A DNA stretch of 64,000 bases from Glandiceps talaboti. Taxonomy: Eukaryota > Hemichordata > Enteropneusta > Spengelidae. The notes under the pieces were generated by a model that made no database searches, was not told where the DNA came from, and saw only the letters and a list, made by a program, of their open reading frames with translations. The stretch covers positions 7,556,822 through 7,620,821 of the forward strand of contig NC_135570.1 of the NCBI RefSeq assembly GCF_964340395.1. The letters run 5' to 3'. Positions 1 to 16,395 of the stretch are shown here, piece by piece; positions within the stretch are counted from its first letter, which is position 1, and each line of letters starts with the position of its first letter. The translations under genes were made by a program, and so were the position numbers.

Positions 1-169
1 AAAGTAAAGATGAAAAGTAATACTTTTACATCAAACTGAACCATAAGAATACACAACTGGCGAATATAGAGCAGTGAATTTGCTTGCTTGAAGTGAGCTT
101 CAGTCGCAACAATTTAGGTAAAGACAGCAAGATAACTATAACTAAGATATCAAAACGTGTTCAGTTAAT

Positions 170-600
170 TATTGTGAAAAAATTTGAACAAAAGCTACAC
201 ATATTAGTAAAAAGTTAAAGGACATTTACGAACAACTTTGGGACAAATTTGAATGAAAGCTACCAAAATCTTCGTGAGAAATTTCAAACGAAAACTACAA
301 ACATCTTTGTGACAAATTGAATGAACACAACAAAAACATTATGTATTGCAACAAATTTGAACAAAAGCTAAACATGTCTTTGCGACGTATTTGAATGAAA
401 GCGACAAAAATTTCTGCATTTAACAAATATGAAACAAAAAGCTACAAATATCTCTGTTCCAAATTAGAACAAAAGGTACAAAAAATTCAGTGTTGTAACA
501 CATTTGAACAAAAAGCTACATGTCACATCATGACATCTTTGTGACAAATATGAATGACAGTTATAAAAGCATCTTTTTGTCAGAAATTTGATTGACAGTT
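170..600. repeat. Degenerate AT-rich tandem repeat
   Basis: Variants of the motif acaaatttgaacaaaagct recur about ten times (near 180, 246, 290, 326, 354, 399, 425, 464, 502 and 546) at uneven spacings averaging about 40 bp. The copies alternate between forms ending in gaac and gaatg. This looks like an old, diverged minisatellite. No gene is visible in it. Confidence 0.55.
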
Positions 601-1435
601 ACACTAATTATACATAACCAGGAAATGAACATGATACTTCTACTGCATGAGTTAAACTCTCATGCAAAGGAACACGAAATGAACAACGTTCAACCTCCTC
701 CTACTGGGCTATTAAAACTGCATCTTTTATATATGCATGACAATATTATTGATTTTGTAAAGATAAAAGCATCGTATCATTGCAATCTTTGAAGTGTGGG
801 GATCATGTTACATGCTTTTTAAGTTGAAATGACACTTCAAGATACAATAATCCATCAATCAAATTGTGTGATGATAATGGATAATAAATGAATGATTGCA
901 GTGTTGCTATTAAAGGCTAAGTGTGTTTTTAATGGATCTCTGCCATAGCTTTCTCTTCACAAGCTGTAAACTATGTCAAGGACTTGAACTTTGCTTCAAA
1001 AAAAAAAGATTATGTGCGTAACATTGCATTAATGTACAACATTTTTTTTTAATTGGAGTTCAATATTTTTATTTTCTCATAAAACTGCAATATTATCGGT
1101 GGACAATCTTTAAAGGGATGAAAACAATTTTGGTTTCCATGGCGCAGGGACAGACATTTGACAAGAGAAACCAAGCTATTACTTGAATTTTACAGACAAT
1201 ATTATTATCTCAGCACAACAGTATAATAATTCTACAAGTACAGCAATTTTTTTTCTTCTGTATTTTTCTTAATGCAAGAGGACCATTTAATTTTTTTGTG
1301 TGTTATACTCGGCAAAGGTATTCAACATTTTTTATTATCTGTTTATTCATACAAAGTAAATATTTTTTGTGTTGCATTGCTTCTCTGTTTTTTACAGTGA
1401 CTTTAATCAATTTTGAATATTTTTGGCCAAACACA

Positions 1436-1436
<1 letters not shown>

Positions 1437-1482
<46 letters not shown>

Positions 1483-1483
1483 T
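1437..1483. repeat. (CAAT)n microsatellite
   Basis: About eleven near-perfect tetranucleotide units in AT-rich DNA. Confidence 0.95.
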
Positions 1484-1862
1484 ATTCTTTTCTGCACATT
1501 GACATCTTTTACATACCTGGATAAATAGGTATTGCCAAAGCAACAAAAGATAATGTTCAAATTACTGAGTGAGATTTTATAAAATGGAAAAACAAAATAA
1601 GAAAATAGATCCCTGATAAATTCCAATTACAGAAGCGATTAGCATGTGACCTTTATATAAAAGATAAAAAAAATTGATATCTTTGTATAGATCTTGAGGC
1701 ATGTGATTATGTAGTGTGTGTTTTTTACAGATTGTGTTGATGATTTATAATGCTCAAAGCGATCTATTCGATGAAATATGAACAAAATGAAGAATGATTC
1801 ATGTTATTCATTGATAAGATTAATAAAAAGACCCAGTAAATTCATTTAGCTATTAAATTTGG

Positions 1863-1867
1863 CAGGT

Positions 1868-1936
<69 letters not shown>

Positions 1937-1996
1937 GGCAGGCAGGCAGACAGACAGACAGGTAGACAGACAGACACACAGACACACAGACACACA
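1863..1996. repeat. (GACA)n microsatellite with GGCA and CACA variants
   Basis: Runs of cagacagacaga are interrupted by ggcaggcaggca and pass into cacagacacaca. The long apparent reading frames here on both strands are products of the repeat. Confidence 0.95.
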
Positions 1997-3476
1997 CAAA
2001 GACAGATGGTATCCAACTGTAAAATTGGACAAATTCATTTTTTCACCTACCTTAAATGTAACAAATACAGTGATATCGGCCTAAATCAATATTCGTACTT
2101 CGATTTGCTCATCAATACTTATACTGTTTCACTTTTTTATTTATCTATTTATTAATCTTTCATATACAGACACCATATTTCAGTGCTTAAAGTACTGTTT
2201 TCCCAATGGAACCTGTTGCAAGATTACGTACACAGAAAAACAAACAAATAAGGGACAAACTAGGAGAAAAAGTTACAGAGGCACAGTGTACTTTGAAAAG
2301 ATATCCAATTACATAATACCAGACTACATTCTTAAGATCGCTTTTTAAAAAATGAATGGGTTCGGAGTCGATCTTATGGATAGGGGTAGATTGTTCTATA
2401 GAACAGCATCACTTTAGTGAAATGCCCGTTTCCCATATAAACACAGAACAAAATACTAATTAGTTTCAAAAATCTGCACAAACTTCATTTTGAGGCAATG
2501 TGAGGTAAACAAGACGACAACTGTAGATGCTTATGGACATACTACGAAACAAAATGACTTGAGGGGTTGAATCTAACTGTGCAACAACCGTTCACTCAGC
2601 TCTAGAGAGTCTATAAAATGTAAATAATGAATGAAATGTGTATTGCTTACTGGATAAATAAATGAAGTAAGACTTCAAGCTAATTTCACCATGTCCCAGC
2701 AGAGTTCACTCAATTGAAGAATTAGATTCCAAATGAAAAGTAAATATGCTGATGTATCCTTTTTAGACTTTTCAAGAAATCCTTCCTCTGACATAATCCC
2801 AATCTTTCTATTTAATTTTTAAAACCTATTTTAATGAAAGCGTCATCTTAGAACCAGCTCTTGTGCTGCAATGAGAAGAAGAGAGCGATGTGGATGCGCA
2901 AAGTTGAATCTGTTGTTTAGGACCATTTTTCGTCAGCGTGAAAACAAAATGCCACTACCGCCATGTTTTCTAATAACATTTTCAACAAAATCTATAAAAA
3001 GTATTAGTCTTTGATATCAGATTTGATATATTATGATGACCAATGAAAAACTGTCGTCAGAAAATTACTCTTGGAAATGCAAACCACAAGATAGTGTGAA
3101 TTCGTGAAACGTGACGACCAATGCAAACTGTAGTGCAAACATGGCTACTGGAAATATAAAACATACGGAATCAATGAATTTTTAAATGTGCTAAATGTGT
3201 GAAAAACAAATATAAACTGTCATGCAAAATAACTCTCAGACTTGGAAATGCAAAACACAAGGAAGGGTATTGATTTACGTGTCGTGTGTTTGCATTTCCC
3301 CCATGAATACACACCGATCTGGACAGGATGATTTGTGCACAGCCTTTAAGTCCTTACTCACTCAATAATTCACAAACTTTGATTACATTTTTATGCTGTA
3401 ATGTTAGGTGTAAGTCTTTCAATGTTACTTGTAAGTCTTTCAAGTACCTAGTTTCTTTATTTATGTGTTGTTACAG

Positions 3477-7669
<4,193 letters not shown>

Positions 7670-9035
7670 ATGTACTACCCTTTAGGGTGTTGTTTTTCAG
7701 CTTGTTTGTCTAACTAAGGTACTTGTTTCTGGTGGTAGAACTCTTGGGGAAGAACTAAGTCTTATGATAGAGTTAAACTCTATTCTCAGTTATACTTGCT
7801 TCCTGGATTACATATTTACATTTACTTATTGTGCTAATAATTTTTTCATGAGATCGTACATAATTTTCAAATAGAAATTCATCTGTGTCATGTGGGTCAA
7901 TCTGTTGACAAAAACTGAAGTGTGTGGTCAAAAATTTCAGGTACAATTTTCAAAATTTGAGCTGGGAATTGCTCTCAGCGATATTCTGTTATGTATACAT
8001 ATACACACAAACACACTTTATAATGTTATTTTTAGACTAGCTGAGAATATTTCAAGCATTTTTTATTTGATTTATATCAGATCCAATTTAGGCTGGTAGG
8101 CTTTACTTTACAAAGTATTTGTTTGCTGCGTTTTCAAACCACCTGTTGATCTACACAAGTGGAATCACATAATTAATTATTCACCAGATATAAAAATATT
8201 GGTTGAACATTTAATTCACTTACAGCTGCCTCTAGCTGCAATTGGAACATTTTCTGAAACAGTTTTGTGAGATATAATGACTTAATCATAATATTGTACA
8301 CTCTGTACAGTATTGAATACCCTATGACTTACACATTTGTGTAGCTGTACACATAGGGGTACACCATTTGATTTCGGGGGAGGGGAGCTGGAGGATTTTC
8401 GAAAAAAGAAATTTGTCACTGGCCAAAAGTAGGGAAAAAAAATATATGCTGACCAACTCAAGACAGAAAAAAAAATTATTTCCAGGGTATGAGCTAAAAA
8501 AAAATTGTTGTGTTGCAAGTGCAGAAACTAGATATAAATGTTGAATTCCGAGGTACATGTGTTTCAAGCACCACCACCTACGGCAGCAGCACCTAAACTT
8601 TTAAAGTCTCTTGTTAAAGGTTTATAACTGTTGGCAAATGTTGAAACAAACCAAAACACTACCATCAAATCAAATTACTAAGCATACTGACCTGACTTAG
8701 TACCTTGAATGAATCCTGTAATTTTTCATCATGATAAAATAATTTTAAATGGTATGGCATGCAACAATATATTTTGAGGATTTTTCTTGGATTCTGGGCT
8801 ACGTCATTGGGGTTCCAATTGGATTATACAGCTACCTAGCTGTTGGTGGTGGTGGGAATTTAAAAGTCAGCATGGAATGTACATACATTTATTTGACTGG
8901 ATGAGGAGAGAGAGAGATCGAAGAGAATCAATACAAGAGATTTAGGTTCATGATTAATAGCCACAATGATACTGTAGGTCACGATGGCATATATTATACA
9001 ATAACGATAACATCGACAAAAACAAAGATTCTTAC
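7670..9035. other. Space between two convergent candidate genes
   Basis: Presumed 3' flanking DNA. It includes the possible acceptor-flanked open segment 7942-7993 and a low-complexity purine/A-rich patch at 8375-8510. No clear polyadenylation signal was seen close after 7669. Confidence 0.3.
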
Positions 9036-9098
9036 CTCTGAGATCAGATATTGTTTGTTACGGCGTGATTGGGTCTCGTGAGTACCATTAACTGGTAT
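9036..9098 (-). CDS. Candidate internal exon, 21 codons
   Basis: On the minus strand a T-rich acceptor (ttgttgttgttatag) precedes 63 nt that stay open in phase 0. They read IPVNGTHETQSRRNKQYLISE one residue short of its end limit here, that is, beginning IPVNGTHETQ and ending in a Glu codon. A strong donor GAG|gtaaga follows. The exon would belong to the same minus-strand gene as the candidates at 9895-10151 and 13842-14038, though the link to them is not phase-proven. No family is recognised. Confidence 0.38.
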
Positions 9099-9244
9099 CT
9101 ATAACAACAACAAAACAAAGATTTCTTAGTATGATGATGCCACTTGTCAAAGAAATGAGTGCAATGTCAAAGTTCATACAAAACAAAGATTTCTGAATTA
9201 GAAAGTAGTCACAATACTGTGTATACTGATTGGCAGTGTTTTTG

Positions 9245-9600
9245 CTTAATTAGACATTATTTCCTAATATTTTTCTTCGTGCAGCCAAGGACAATACGAG
9301 TGACCTAAGGAGGCGTTGTCACTACGAGTCAACCCTTAGGTCAAGAGTATTTTCCAGCTGAATGAAGAAAAATATTAAAGAATAACATAATTATACCAGC
9401 ACAAGTAATTTCAAAGAAAAATCGAGGGGAAAGTAACAGTAATTTTGAACATTTTGTCTCATGTTTTGAACATAGAAGAACGAGTGATGTAGACACACGT
9501 TGTCATGACATAGATTTGCATTGTCATGATGTAGAACGATCAGAGTATATATTTCATATTTTTGGTTCAACTTGGCTTCGTGCATGATGATCTGTGGAGT
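9245..9600 (-). mobile_element. Family B foldback element, inverted copy (B1)
   Basis: A 150-bp hairpin core (9245-9395) with termini like ttattccccaatatttttct in inverted orientation at both ends and a gtgacctaagg inner stem. It is joined to a roughly 205-bp single-copy arm (9396-9600). The arm and core together match 17975-18335, 19445-19806 and 31825-32180, here reversed. Confidence 0.8.
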
Positions 9601-9894
9601 ATACAATTAAGACAAATCCAAAAGATACTTGTACTGTTCACGCTCACGAAAAGGGAAACAATCAGTGCAACTTTAAAGAATACAAAATGGAGATTTCTTT
9701 ACCGTTAAAATACAGAGCCTTTCCCAGTGAAAGCAATGTTGCTGGGAGTATCAATAGTACAAAGATAGGAAAGTGCAGTACTCTCAACATCCACACTACA
9801 CTGATCCTGATGTATTGTGCGTGAGTGAACGATCTCCGAATGAGTGCATTACTGTCATGTTGATAAGTACTATGTAATTCAGACACAAATCTAC

Positions 9895-10151
9895 CTTGTT
9901 GAACTCTTAAAAAGGAGAAAATCATCTCTCTAGACCTGTGCATTCTTGGAAGTAGGATATTTATCCCCCATAGTAAAAAACCATTGACATCGTTTTCTGT
10001 TATTCCATCACTCTTTTTCAGTAAGTACAAGAAGATTCACTAAGTCAGCAAACCAGAATGGTGACAAATATTTGCTGTCCCTTTCAGCTCTGAAATTTAC
10101 TCACGTACAAGACAAAATGTCAAGAATGTTATCAGAATACAGGTCGGTTCA
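9895..10151 (-). CDS. Candidate exon pair with hydrophobic residues
   Basis: Two minus-strand exons can be drawn. Exon 10151-10105 has the perfect donor gtgagt and reads EPTCILITFLTFCLV. The next, ending at 9895 with donor CAAG|gtagat, reads NDVNGFLLWGINILLP followed by a basic stretch and FSFLRVQQ. Its acceptor could be the cag near 10003, which joins in phase with the first exon, or an ag near 10014, which joins in phase directly with 13842-14038. The hydrophobic content would suit a membrane protein. The splice choice is unresolved and no family is recognised. Confidence 0.3.
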
Positions 10152-10695
10152 CTGCTAAGTAGCACGGATGAATAACACTCAAAATAACATACCCAAAATA
10201 ACAAGTAAAAAGCCTTGTCAAACAAGACTGTAAAACAATGAATTATCTTTATTCAGACCACCAGAGTAACAGGCGAGAATCATTGCTTGTTCTTTGTTCT
10301 CAAGTTTCTCTTCGGATATCCTATACAACGGCACAACGAAATGAATAGAAATTATATAGTCATGTCACTCACGATAATAAGATAAGATATCGCTATATTA
10401 CAACCGTATACAAAATTGACAATTCTATTTGGGTATACAGGTGGAATAAAGTTTTCAAAGAACACTACAACGAAATAGGCTAATGTTATAAATATATAAG
10501 TAAAACAATTTTCATGATTAATATTTTTACATGAGTTTAGATACATACAGAGAGTTATTATAACTTCTTTTTGTTTTGATTGCATTATAAATTTAAATCG
10601 CTCTTTCTTTTTTTACTATTGAATTCTGAATTGATATTATAAATTACACTAAATAATTTATCTCTTTGCTTTGTATATAAGTTTGTAATGTATCA
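10152..10695. other. AT-rich non-coding DNA
   Basis: No exon, element or tandem array was recognised. It would be intron if the minus-strand candidate exons on either side belong together. Confidence 0.3.
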
Positions 10696-10699
10696 AATG

Positions 10700-10955
10700 A
10701 TGACAGAACCTGCCTGAGTGTAAATGTAGACATCCTGGCTGTGTGTGCGTACTTGCAATATTCTGTAGTTGTTTGCCTGAGTGCAAGTGTGGTATATTCT
10801 GGCTGTTTGTAGGCATGCAATATTCTGTATTTATTTGCCTGTGTGCAAGTGTGGCATATTCTGGCTGTTTGTACGAGGGCATGCAATATTCTGTAGTTAT
10901 TTGCCTGAGTGTAAGTGTGGCATATTCTGGGTGCTTGTATGAGGGCATGCAATAA
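10700..10955. repeat. 62-66 bp minisatellite, about four units
   Basis: The motif tgcaatattctgta recurs at 10754, 10816, 10882 and (as tgcaataatg) 10948, each time after agtg(c/t)aagtgtgg(c/t)atattctgg. Reading frames on both strands are repeat products. The unit resembles one arm of the foldback element at 22281-22434. Confidence 0.85.
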
Positions 10956-12295
10956 TGTTTAATTGCAGTATCTTTATATATTTCATTCAGACGCAATGTA
11001 GCAAGAAACTTTGCTATCTTGAAGTGTAGGATTTGCAGTTTGTTACTGGTTTCTGCGTGGTTGTATCAAACAGAGAGAAAGAATGAACAGTATTCTGCAA
11101 TGCACCGTAAAACCCTTAACGTCTAGTACACTTCTAGTTGCATGATACATTTATCATCCCTGAATTATGTTATTAGCTATAATAACTGTAACATAATTTA
11201 TTATTTGCATTAATATTCGTCAACTGAAAAATCAATCAACACTTTCACATTAAATTTTTCAGTAGTAAATTAATAATGGCGGATTTCATTTTCTTGACGT
11301 CAGATGCAAAAAAATACACTAATAGTTCAAAAATGAAGTAATTTAATTCATTAAAAAAATTTAATAACGTTTGATTTAACATGACGAAAATTGTTATGAA
11401 ATAATCAGGTAAACTAAGGTATATGCTTAATACTCTGCCCCCAAGTCTTCCGTGATTATCTTGCCGTCCCTGTACAATGTATCATGATTTCAATTACTTC
11501 TCACAAGCCACAAGGAACGAAGTACATGTATTCAAACCCTGTCGCAACTTCAAAAAATGTTAAAAGAATATTAAAATCAATACTAATTGCATAATTCAAA
11601 AGATATTATATATGACGTTGTATTTGGGAACTTTCAGACATTAAATCTTGCTGCTAATTGTGCCTCAAGCTAAATCGTTATTGAATTACGTCATTAAAAT
11701 GAGCATACCAAGTAAACTCAATATTACGCCAACAATACAGTTACCGTTGCCATGGTTTCCATCAGCCGCCAGAAATATAGGACAGGGTTTATATATAAAG
11801 TTAACTATGTTATCAAAACAGTATTATGATAACATGAACCTTTACTAAACTAACCAAAAATTTCATTTAGTTAGGTTTGCCAATTAGGTTTTTTGTAACT
11901 TAATGACAATGTGTTTGTTTTCTGTGACCGATGCCTTAACCCACAGGGTGAGAGTTCTACCGATTCAATGGGTAAGTTTTATCACTCAGCTGTGTCTCAT
12001 TCAGAAGACAAATGCGAATTTGGAGGAACTCCTGGACTTGGTCAGTCAGGGAAGATTACTCAACACGGAGCCCACAGGTGATATGCATTGCTGGGTTTGG
12101 GTGACTCTGGGATAGCCTGTGAACTGATTGGGAAAGCCTTGAAAGTTCTGCAGTGATGTGATATACAGCATGCAACATACCCCTGTCATGTAGTTGCAAA
12201 GCTAAATGGATCGAATTCTGAAGAAATATGTGATATTTGTATATAATGTGTACATGTGTCTGTATAAAAAATCACTGGGAGCATCTCTCAGCACA
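10956..12295. other. Non-coding or weakly coding DNA
   Basis: Mostly AT-rich. One acceptor/donor-bounded open segment (11947-12077, plus strand) is discussed among the rejected items. A 49-codon ATG frame begins near 11699, without splice or codon support. Confidence 0.3.
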
Positions 12296-12620
12296 AAAAT
12301 ATCATACCAGAGGGTCAACATATAGTATTTTACCTCATACTAGAGGTTCAACATTATACCTCATGCTAGAGGGTCAAGATATAGTATTTTACCTCATGCT
12401 AGAGGTTCAACATTATACCTCATGCTAGAGGGTCAAGATATAGTATTTTACCTCATGCTAGAGGTTCAATATTATACCTCATGCTAGAGGGTCAAGATAT
12501 AGTATTTTACCTCATGCTAGAGGTTCAACATTATACCTCATGCTAGAGGGTCAAGATATAGTATTTTACCTCATGCTAAAGGTTCAACATTATACCTCAT
12601 GCTAGAGGGTCAACATAGAA
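12296..12620. repeat. 59-bp composite minisatellite, about 5.5 units
   Basis: Each unit holds two diverged half-units, one with tacctcatgctagaggttca and one with ctcatgctagagggtcaa plus gatatagtatt. Unit starts at 12328, 12387, 12446, 12505 and 12564 are exactly 59 bp apart. Flanking DNA to about 12780 is homologous to 19213-19345, where only one half-unit exists. Confidence 0.93.
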
Positions 12621-13317
12621 CAAGATTACGTTTGACTTATTCTTATGTGCGCCTATAGTAATGCATATGTACCATGTGGAGTGGAAGTTGATGGTGTCAT
12701 AGAGGATATCATGACTGATCGTTCTTTTCATGACACACCTAGCCAATAAATTCTATTTCAGGTACCGAGAATTTAACCTAATGGAACAAATTTAATAAAG
12801 AATTTGTTTGATTGGAATAAAATAGGCATTAAAAAAGTAACAGAACAAAATACTTCAATAATGACAAAGTACAAATGTAAGATCTCCTTAAGTAACCTCA
12901 ATAAAATACATTTACTGTACCACTATGACATTAACTTGAAATGTATTTTGCCATTGAAGAGAGCAGCTGAATCCGTGAAGTGTGTAACGACGCAACACAT
13001 ATATGATTTATATGTAAATACAACTGGAAATATATGAGTAACTGTGCCAAGTACAGAATTAATTTACACAAAGTTCATTTGACTATCAATTAATTTTGAC
13101 AGGTGTAAAGTGATTGACCAGTCACAATACAAACTCAATTTACCAGGAAATTAGTTGAGCATTGAATAATCTTGGCAGGTGTAAGGTGATTGACCAGAAA
13201 ACCATATCCAGAGGATATATCAATGATAAATCACTTTGTCACTAATTTTTAGCACTTTTCTGCACCTGTGAACATTGTATCTTGTTTTGGTGTTATATAA
13301 AATACTGCAAAACACTT

Positions 13318-13733
13318 TAGGATGACCCTATTTTTTGCTGTTTCTTATTACCCGACCCACATTTTCAGCTCCGATATCAAAGTAATTTTTTTTCCTGCCC
13401 TCCCTTAATATTTTGCCGAACAGCACCCTCTCTGGCAAGAATAAGCAAGTGTCTGGTCTGTTACGTCATCTACAGCAACGACACTTGTTCTTGAATAAAG
13501 CATTTCTTTCATGAGGGAAGTTATCAAGTAGAGGTCTAAGAACTTGCCAATTGTGTAGAAAAGCTAGGAAAGGGCTTGCAACCAGGAATCAAATAAAAAC
13601 AAGATACAGATAAGGAAAACGAGCAGAAAAACATGAAGACGTTTTTTTACTTTTTTACTTTTTTTTTTAAATTGACCAACCAAGTTGCTATGAACAAGTA
13701 ATGAGAAACATAAAAAAAAATAGGGTCACCCTA
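13318..13733. mobile_element. MITE-like element with long terminal inverted repeats
   Basis: The left end ttaggatgaccctatttttt is mirrored at the right end by its complement (aaaatagggtcaccctaa). Similarity extends about 40 bp inward (gtttctt/cattac). It is about 415 bp long with no coding capacity. The inner gtttct(t)attacccgaccc motif is shared with family F. Confidence 0.75.
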
Positions 13734-13841
13734 ATACTGTTTGAATGATATAAGAGTGTAGGTGAAATGGTGGGTACTACATACTGTACATTTGTATAGC
13801 TGCAGGCTGATGGAGACAAGAAGCCATATCTGTGTACTTAC

Positions 13842-14038
13842 ATGTATATGGCTTCATGCAGGTTATCAAGTGCAGCAAATGATGCATAACATGACATAAT
13901 GTTTGGCTTCACATTCCGACAAAAATAACATTGAATTTCCCTTTTATCGATATCCCTTATGCATGTTTCAGAACATTCTCGCACACGAGAGCTGTTATTT
14001 CTTCCGCTACACTTCAAAATAATCTGTTCTTTCTGCAT
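13842..14038 (-). CDS. Candidate Cys-rich exon, 65 codons
   Basis: The minus-strand frame starts at ATG (14038), or with an acceptor just after it (catgcag). It encodes MQKEQIILKCSG, then ECSETC, CYFC and a C-terminal helix-like LDNLHEAIY. It ends at a perfect donor, AT|gtaagt, with two bases carried over. Four or more cysteines in CxxxC/CxxC spacing suggest a small metal- or disulphide-bound module. The carried AT joins in phase with one reading of 9895-10014 or with 10151-10105. The family is not recognised. Confidence 0.38.
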
Positions 14039-14608
14039 GTTTCGATCGTGACATAAAAGAGGCCGTGGTTTGCAATGATGGTTTCAGAAAAAAATGTTAA
14101 AATTTTGATAACTGGGGTCACAAAATAATGTAACATCGTGTCAATAATAATTGATTTATTGTTTAAAGACCATTACACAACACATGTCTTAACGGTCTGC
14201 ATATAACAAATCACAAAATTTAAAAACATGATTCAGAGAAAAAATTCATAAAAACTGCCAAGCACACCACATCATAAATTCACAACAGTTTGATTAAAAA
14301 CAACAAATGAAACAATACAGGACACACCAGAAACTCATAAAAATTAAGACCCAACCACTTCAACTATAACATTGACAAAATATGAACGTTTTAAGATTTG
14401 CCTTGAATAATTCAACTTCTCTATCAACAGAAGACTAGAATGGAAGATGAATCCACAGTTTTGGTGCATATACAATACTCTCTAACTCACATTACCTGAT
14501 TATTACATTTCATTGCATCTGCATCAAAGATGCTCTCAAACTGGCTAATAGTAATAATCCGATCCATCAGGTTAGTTACAAGCCAGCAAAATGGACAGTT
14601 TGACAACT

Positions 14609-14943
14609 TGAAGTGCCGCCATATGGATAAGGATTGGGTATTTATTTTGGATTTTTAATTTATAAAACAATTTCATCCTGGCTTCCTACATGAAAATAAA
14701 TGTGAAATAACATATCCCAAGTCATCTGTAACTCATTACATTGCAACAGATTAATAAATGTGTAAAATCTTTATTATGTATGTAAAATAACAAACTTTTT
14801 TTATCTTTTGGCTATTTATTGAGATACAAACACGAACTTTGTCAATGTAGTTTCACATCGATTTTTCAAGTAGGAAGTCATATTTTATAAATTAAAAATT
14901 AAAAATAAATACCTATAAATCCTCATCCATATGGCCATTTTAA
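14609..14943. mobile_element. Family A foldback MITE (A3)
   Basis: Both termini (gccatatggataaggattgg and tcctcatccatatggccatt) and the mirrored internal blocks are present. The central palindrome is degraded. No coding capacity. Confidence 0.85.
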
Positions 14944-15187
14944 CTGAAGTCTGTCACCCCAAACAAGCAAAACCTTACTCATATGTGTATAATCAGAGCT
15001 CATGATTGTGATGCAAAAAGACATCTTTATCATATAAATATAAATACAGACGCCAATTATCACATAAAATAATAAAGAGCTACAAACAATCAATTTATGG
15101 TAATTATCATTAGCTGTAATTTATACAATACATACTATAAGTAATTATGAATTGCTTGCACATGAACAAAAAATGAATACCGACTAC

Positions 15188-15583
15188 ATACAACTGCCGA
15201 CATCAGACCATGGACAAATGGAACCTGTTAGAAAGAAACAAGGAAAGTATACAACTGAATTGGATTACCGGTAATAACACTTGGCACAGTATGTTGGAAC
15301 AGCAGAGACTTGTATTACATTTCATCATTTGATAAGAACAGTTTTATGGCCACTTTACAATGTTAGTAGTTCACATTCATATTTCTAGTTCCCTTGGCAT
15401 TTGATGTACATGTAGAAGACGCCATAAAACTGTTCTTATCAAACCTGTGAAATGTAATACATGTCTCCTAAGTTCCAACAAGCTGAGCCAAGTGTTAAAA
15501 ATCTGATTCAGTGGTTTACTTTCCCTGTTTTTAACAGCTAGGTTCTGTTCATCAATAGTTAAATGTCGGCAGTTGTATAACCA
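15188..15583. mobile_element. Family E foldback element
   Basis: Arms of about 165 bp (15188-15352 and 15419-15583) are inverted copies: caactgccgacatcaga at the left end pairs with the complement of aaatgtcggcagttg at the right end, and aacagttttatggc pairs with gccataaaactgtt at the loop. The loop is about 65 bp. One outer arm recurs alone at 33118-33200. Confidence 0.85.
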
Positions 15584-15717
15584 GGACAAATCTAATATTC
15601 ACTATCAATGTACAACGGCAATGATCATGAATACAGACAACATATATCAGGTATAAATGGCTAATTTACGACTGTAACACACATATAAATTATAACAAAC
15701 CTCACAGACTAGACTAC

Positions 15718-16395
15718 AAAGTACAGGTACAAGTACAACGAAGCAAATATAAAGAAGTAGTCAAATAAGGACTATCGCATACATTTTTGTATAAATTACC
15801 TAGAATATATTACTCTATAAAGATCAAGGTACGAGTGCAATGAAGGAAAAATTTTCATAAATGATCCAGTAAAGATTGTGACAAAGATTTTTGAATAAAT
15901 TATCAGGAATGTCTGTAATGATCAAGGTATGAATGCAATGAAACAAGCTCTTCGATAAAATAATGACTGCAACATATTTTTTGTATACATTACCTTGACA
16001 ATAACGATAAAGACATAAATGCAACAAATCAAAATCTTTCATAAACGATTGAATAATGAGCGTGATACATTTTTGCATAAATTACCTCTAGCATATATAT
16101 ATAACGATAAAGACACAAATGCAACAAATTAAAATCTTTGATAAACGATTGAATAACTGCAACACATTTTGCATAAATTACCTCTAGCGTATATATAACG
16201 ATAAAGACACAAATGCAATGACTTAAAATTTTCAATGAATGATCAAATAGTAACTTTGACACAGATTTCTAGCACAAACTATCTGAAATGTCTATAACGA
16301 TAGACGCACAAATGCAACAAATGAAAAACCTTATATTTTAATAACATATAAATTTATGACTGCAACAAAATACCTGTATTATACATAAAAGCCAT
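15718..16395. repeat. 94-100 bp satellite-like tandem array, about seven units
   Basis: Units share ataacgataaagacacaaat, then gcaacaaatnaaaatctttn, a gattgaataa(c/t)tg(c/a)aaca block and gcataaattacct. The ataacgata motif starts at 16001, 16101, 16195 and 16294. Earlier units near 15718, 15815 and 15910 are more diverged. Confidence 0.85.

Larger units (their letters stand above)
601..3476. other. AT-rich non-coding DNA, possibly intronic
   Basis: No convincing exon was found apart from the two microsatellites listed separately. A direct repeat built on ttggaaatgcaaa(a/c)cacaag occurs near 3071 and 3241. If the gene starting at 3477 continues upstream, this stretch may be intron, because the first exon seen at 3477 has an acceptor site in front of it. 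Confidence 0.4.

Noticed and set aside
1853-2155. Open frames on both strands across the GACA tract
   Set aside because: Products of the microsatellite (repeating DRQT or CLSV). The same applies at 5417-5738, 21004-21309, 23669-23987 and 52543-52989.
11947-12077. Plus-strand segment bordered by cccacag and CACAG|gtgata, open in two frames
   Set aside because: Splice borders and codon pattern look good, but two frames are equally open (one with LEELLDLVSQG, one with GTPGLGQSGK), it lies beyond the stop of the gene ending at 7669, and no partner exon was found. Not strong enough to list as a gene.
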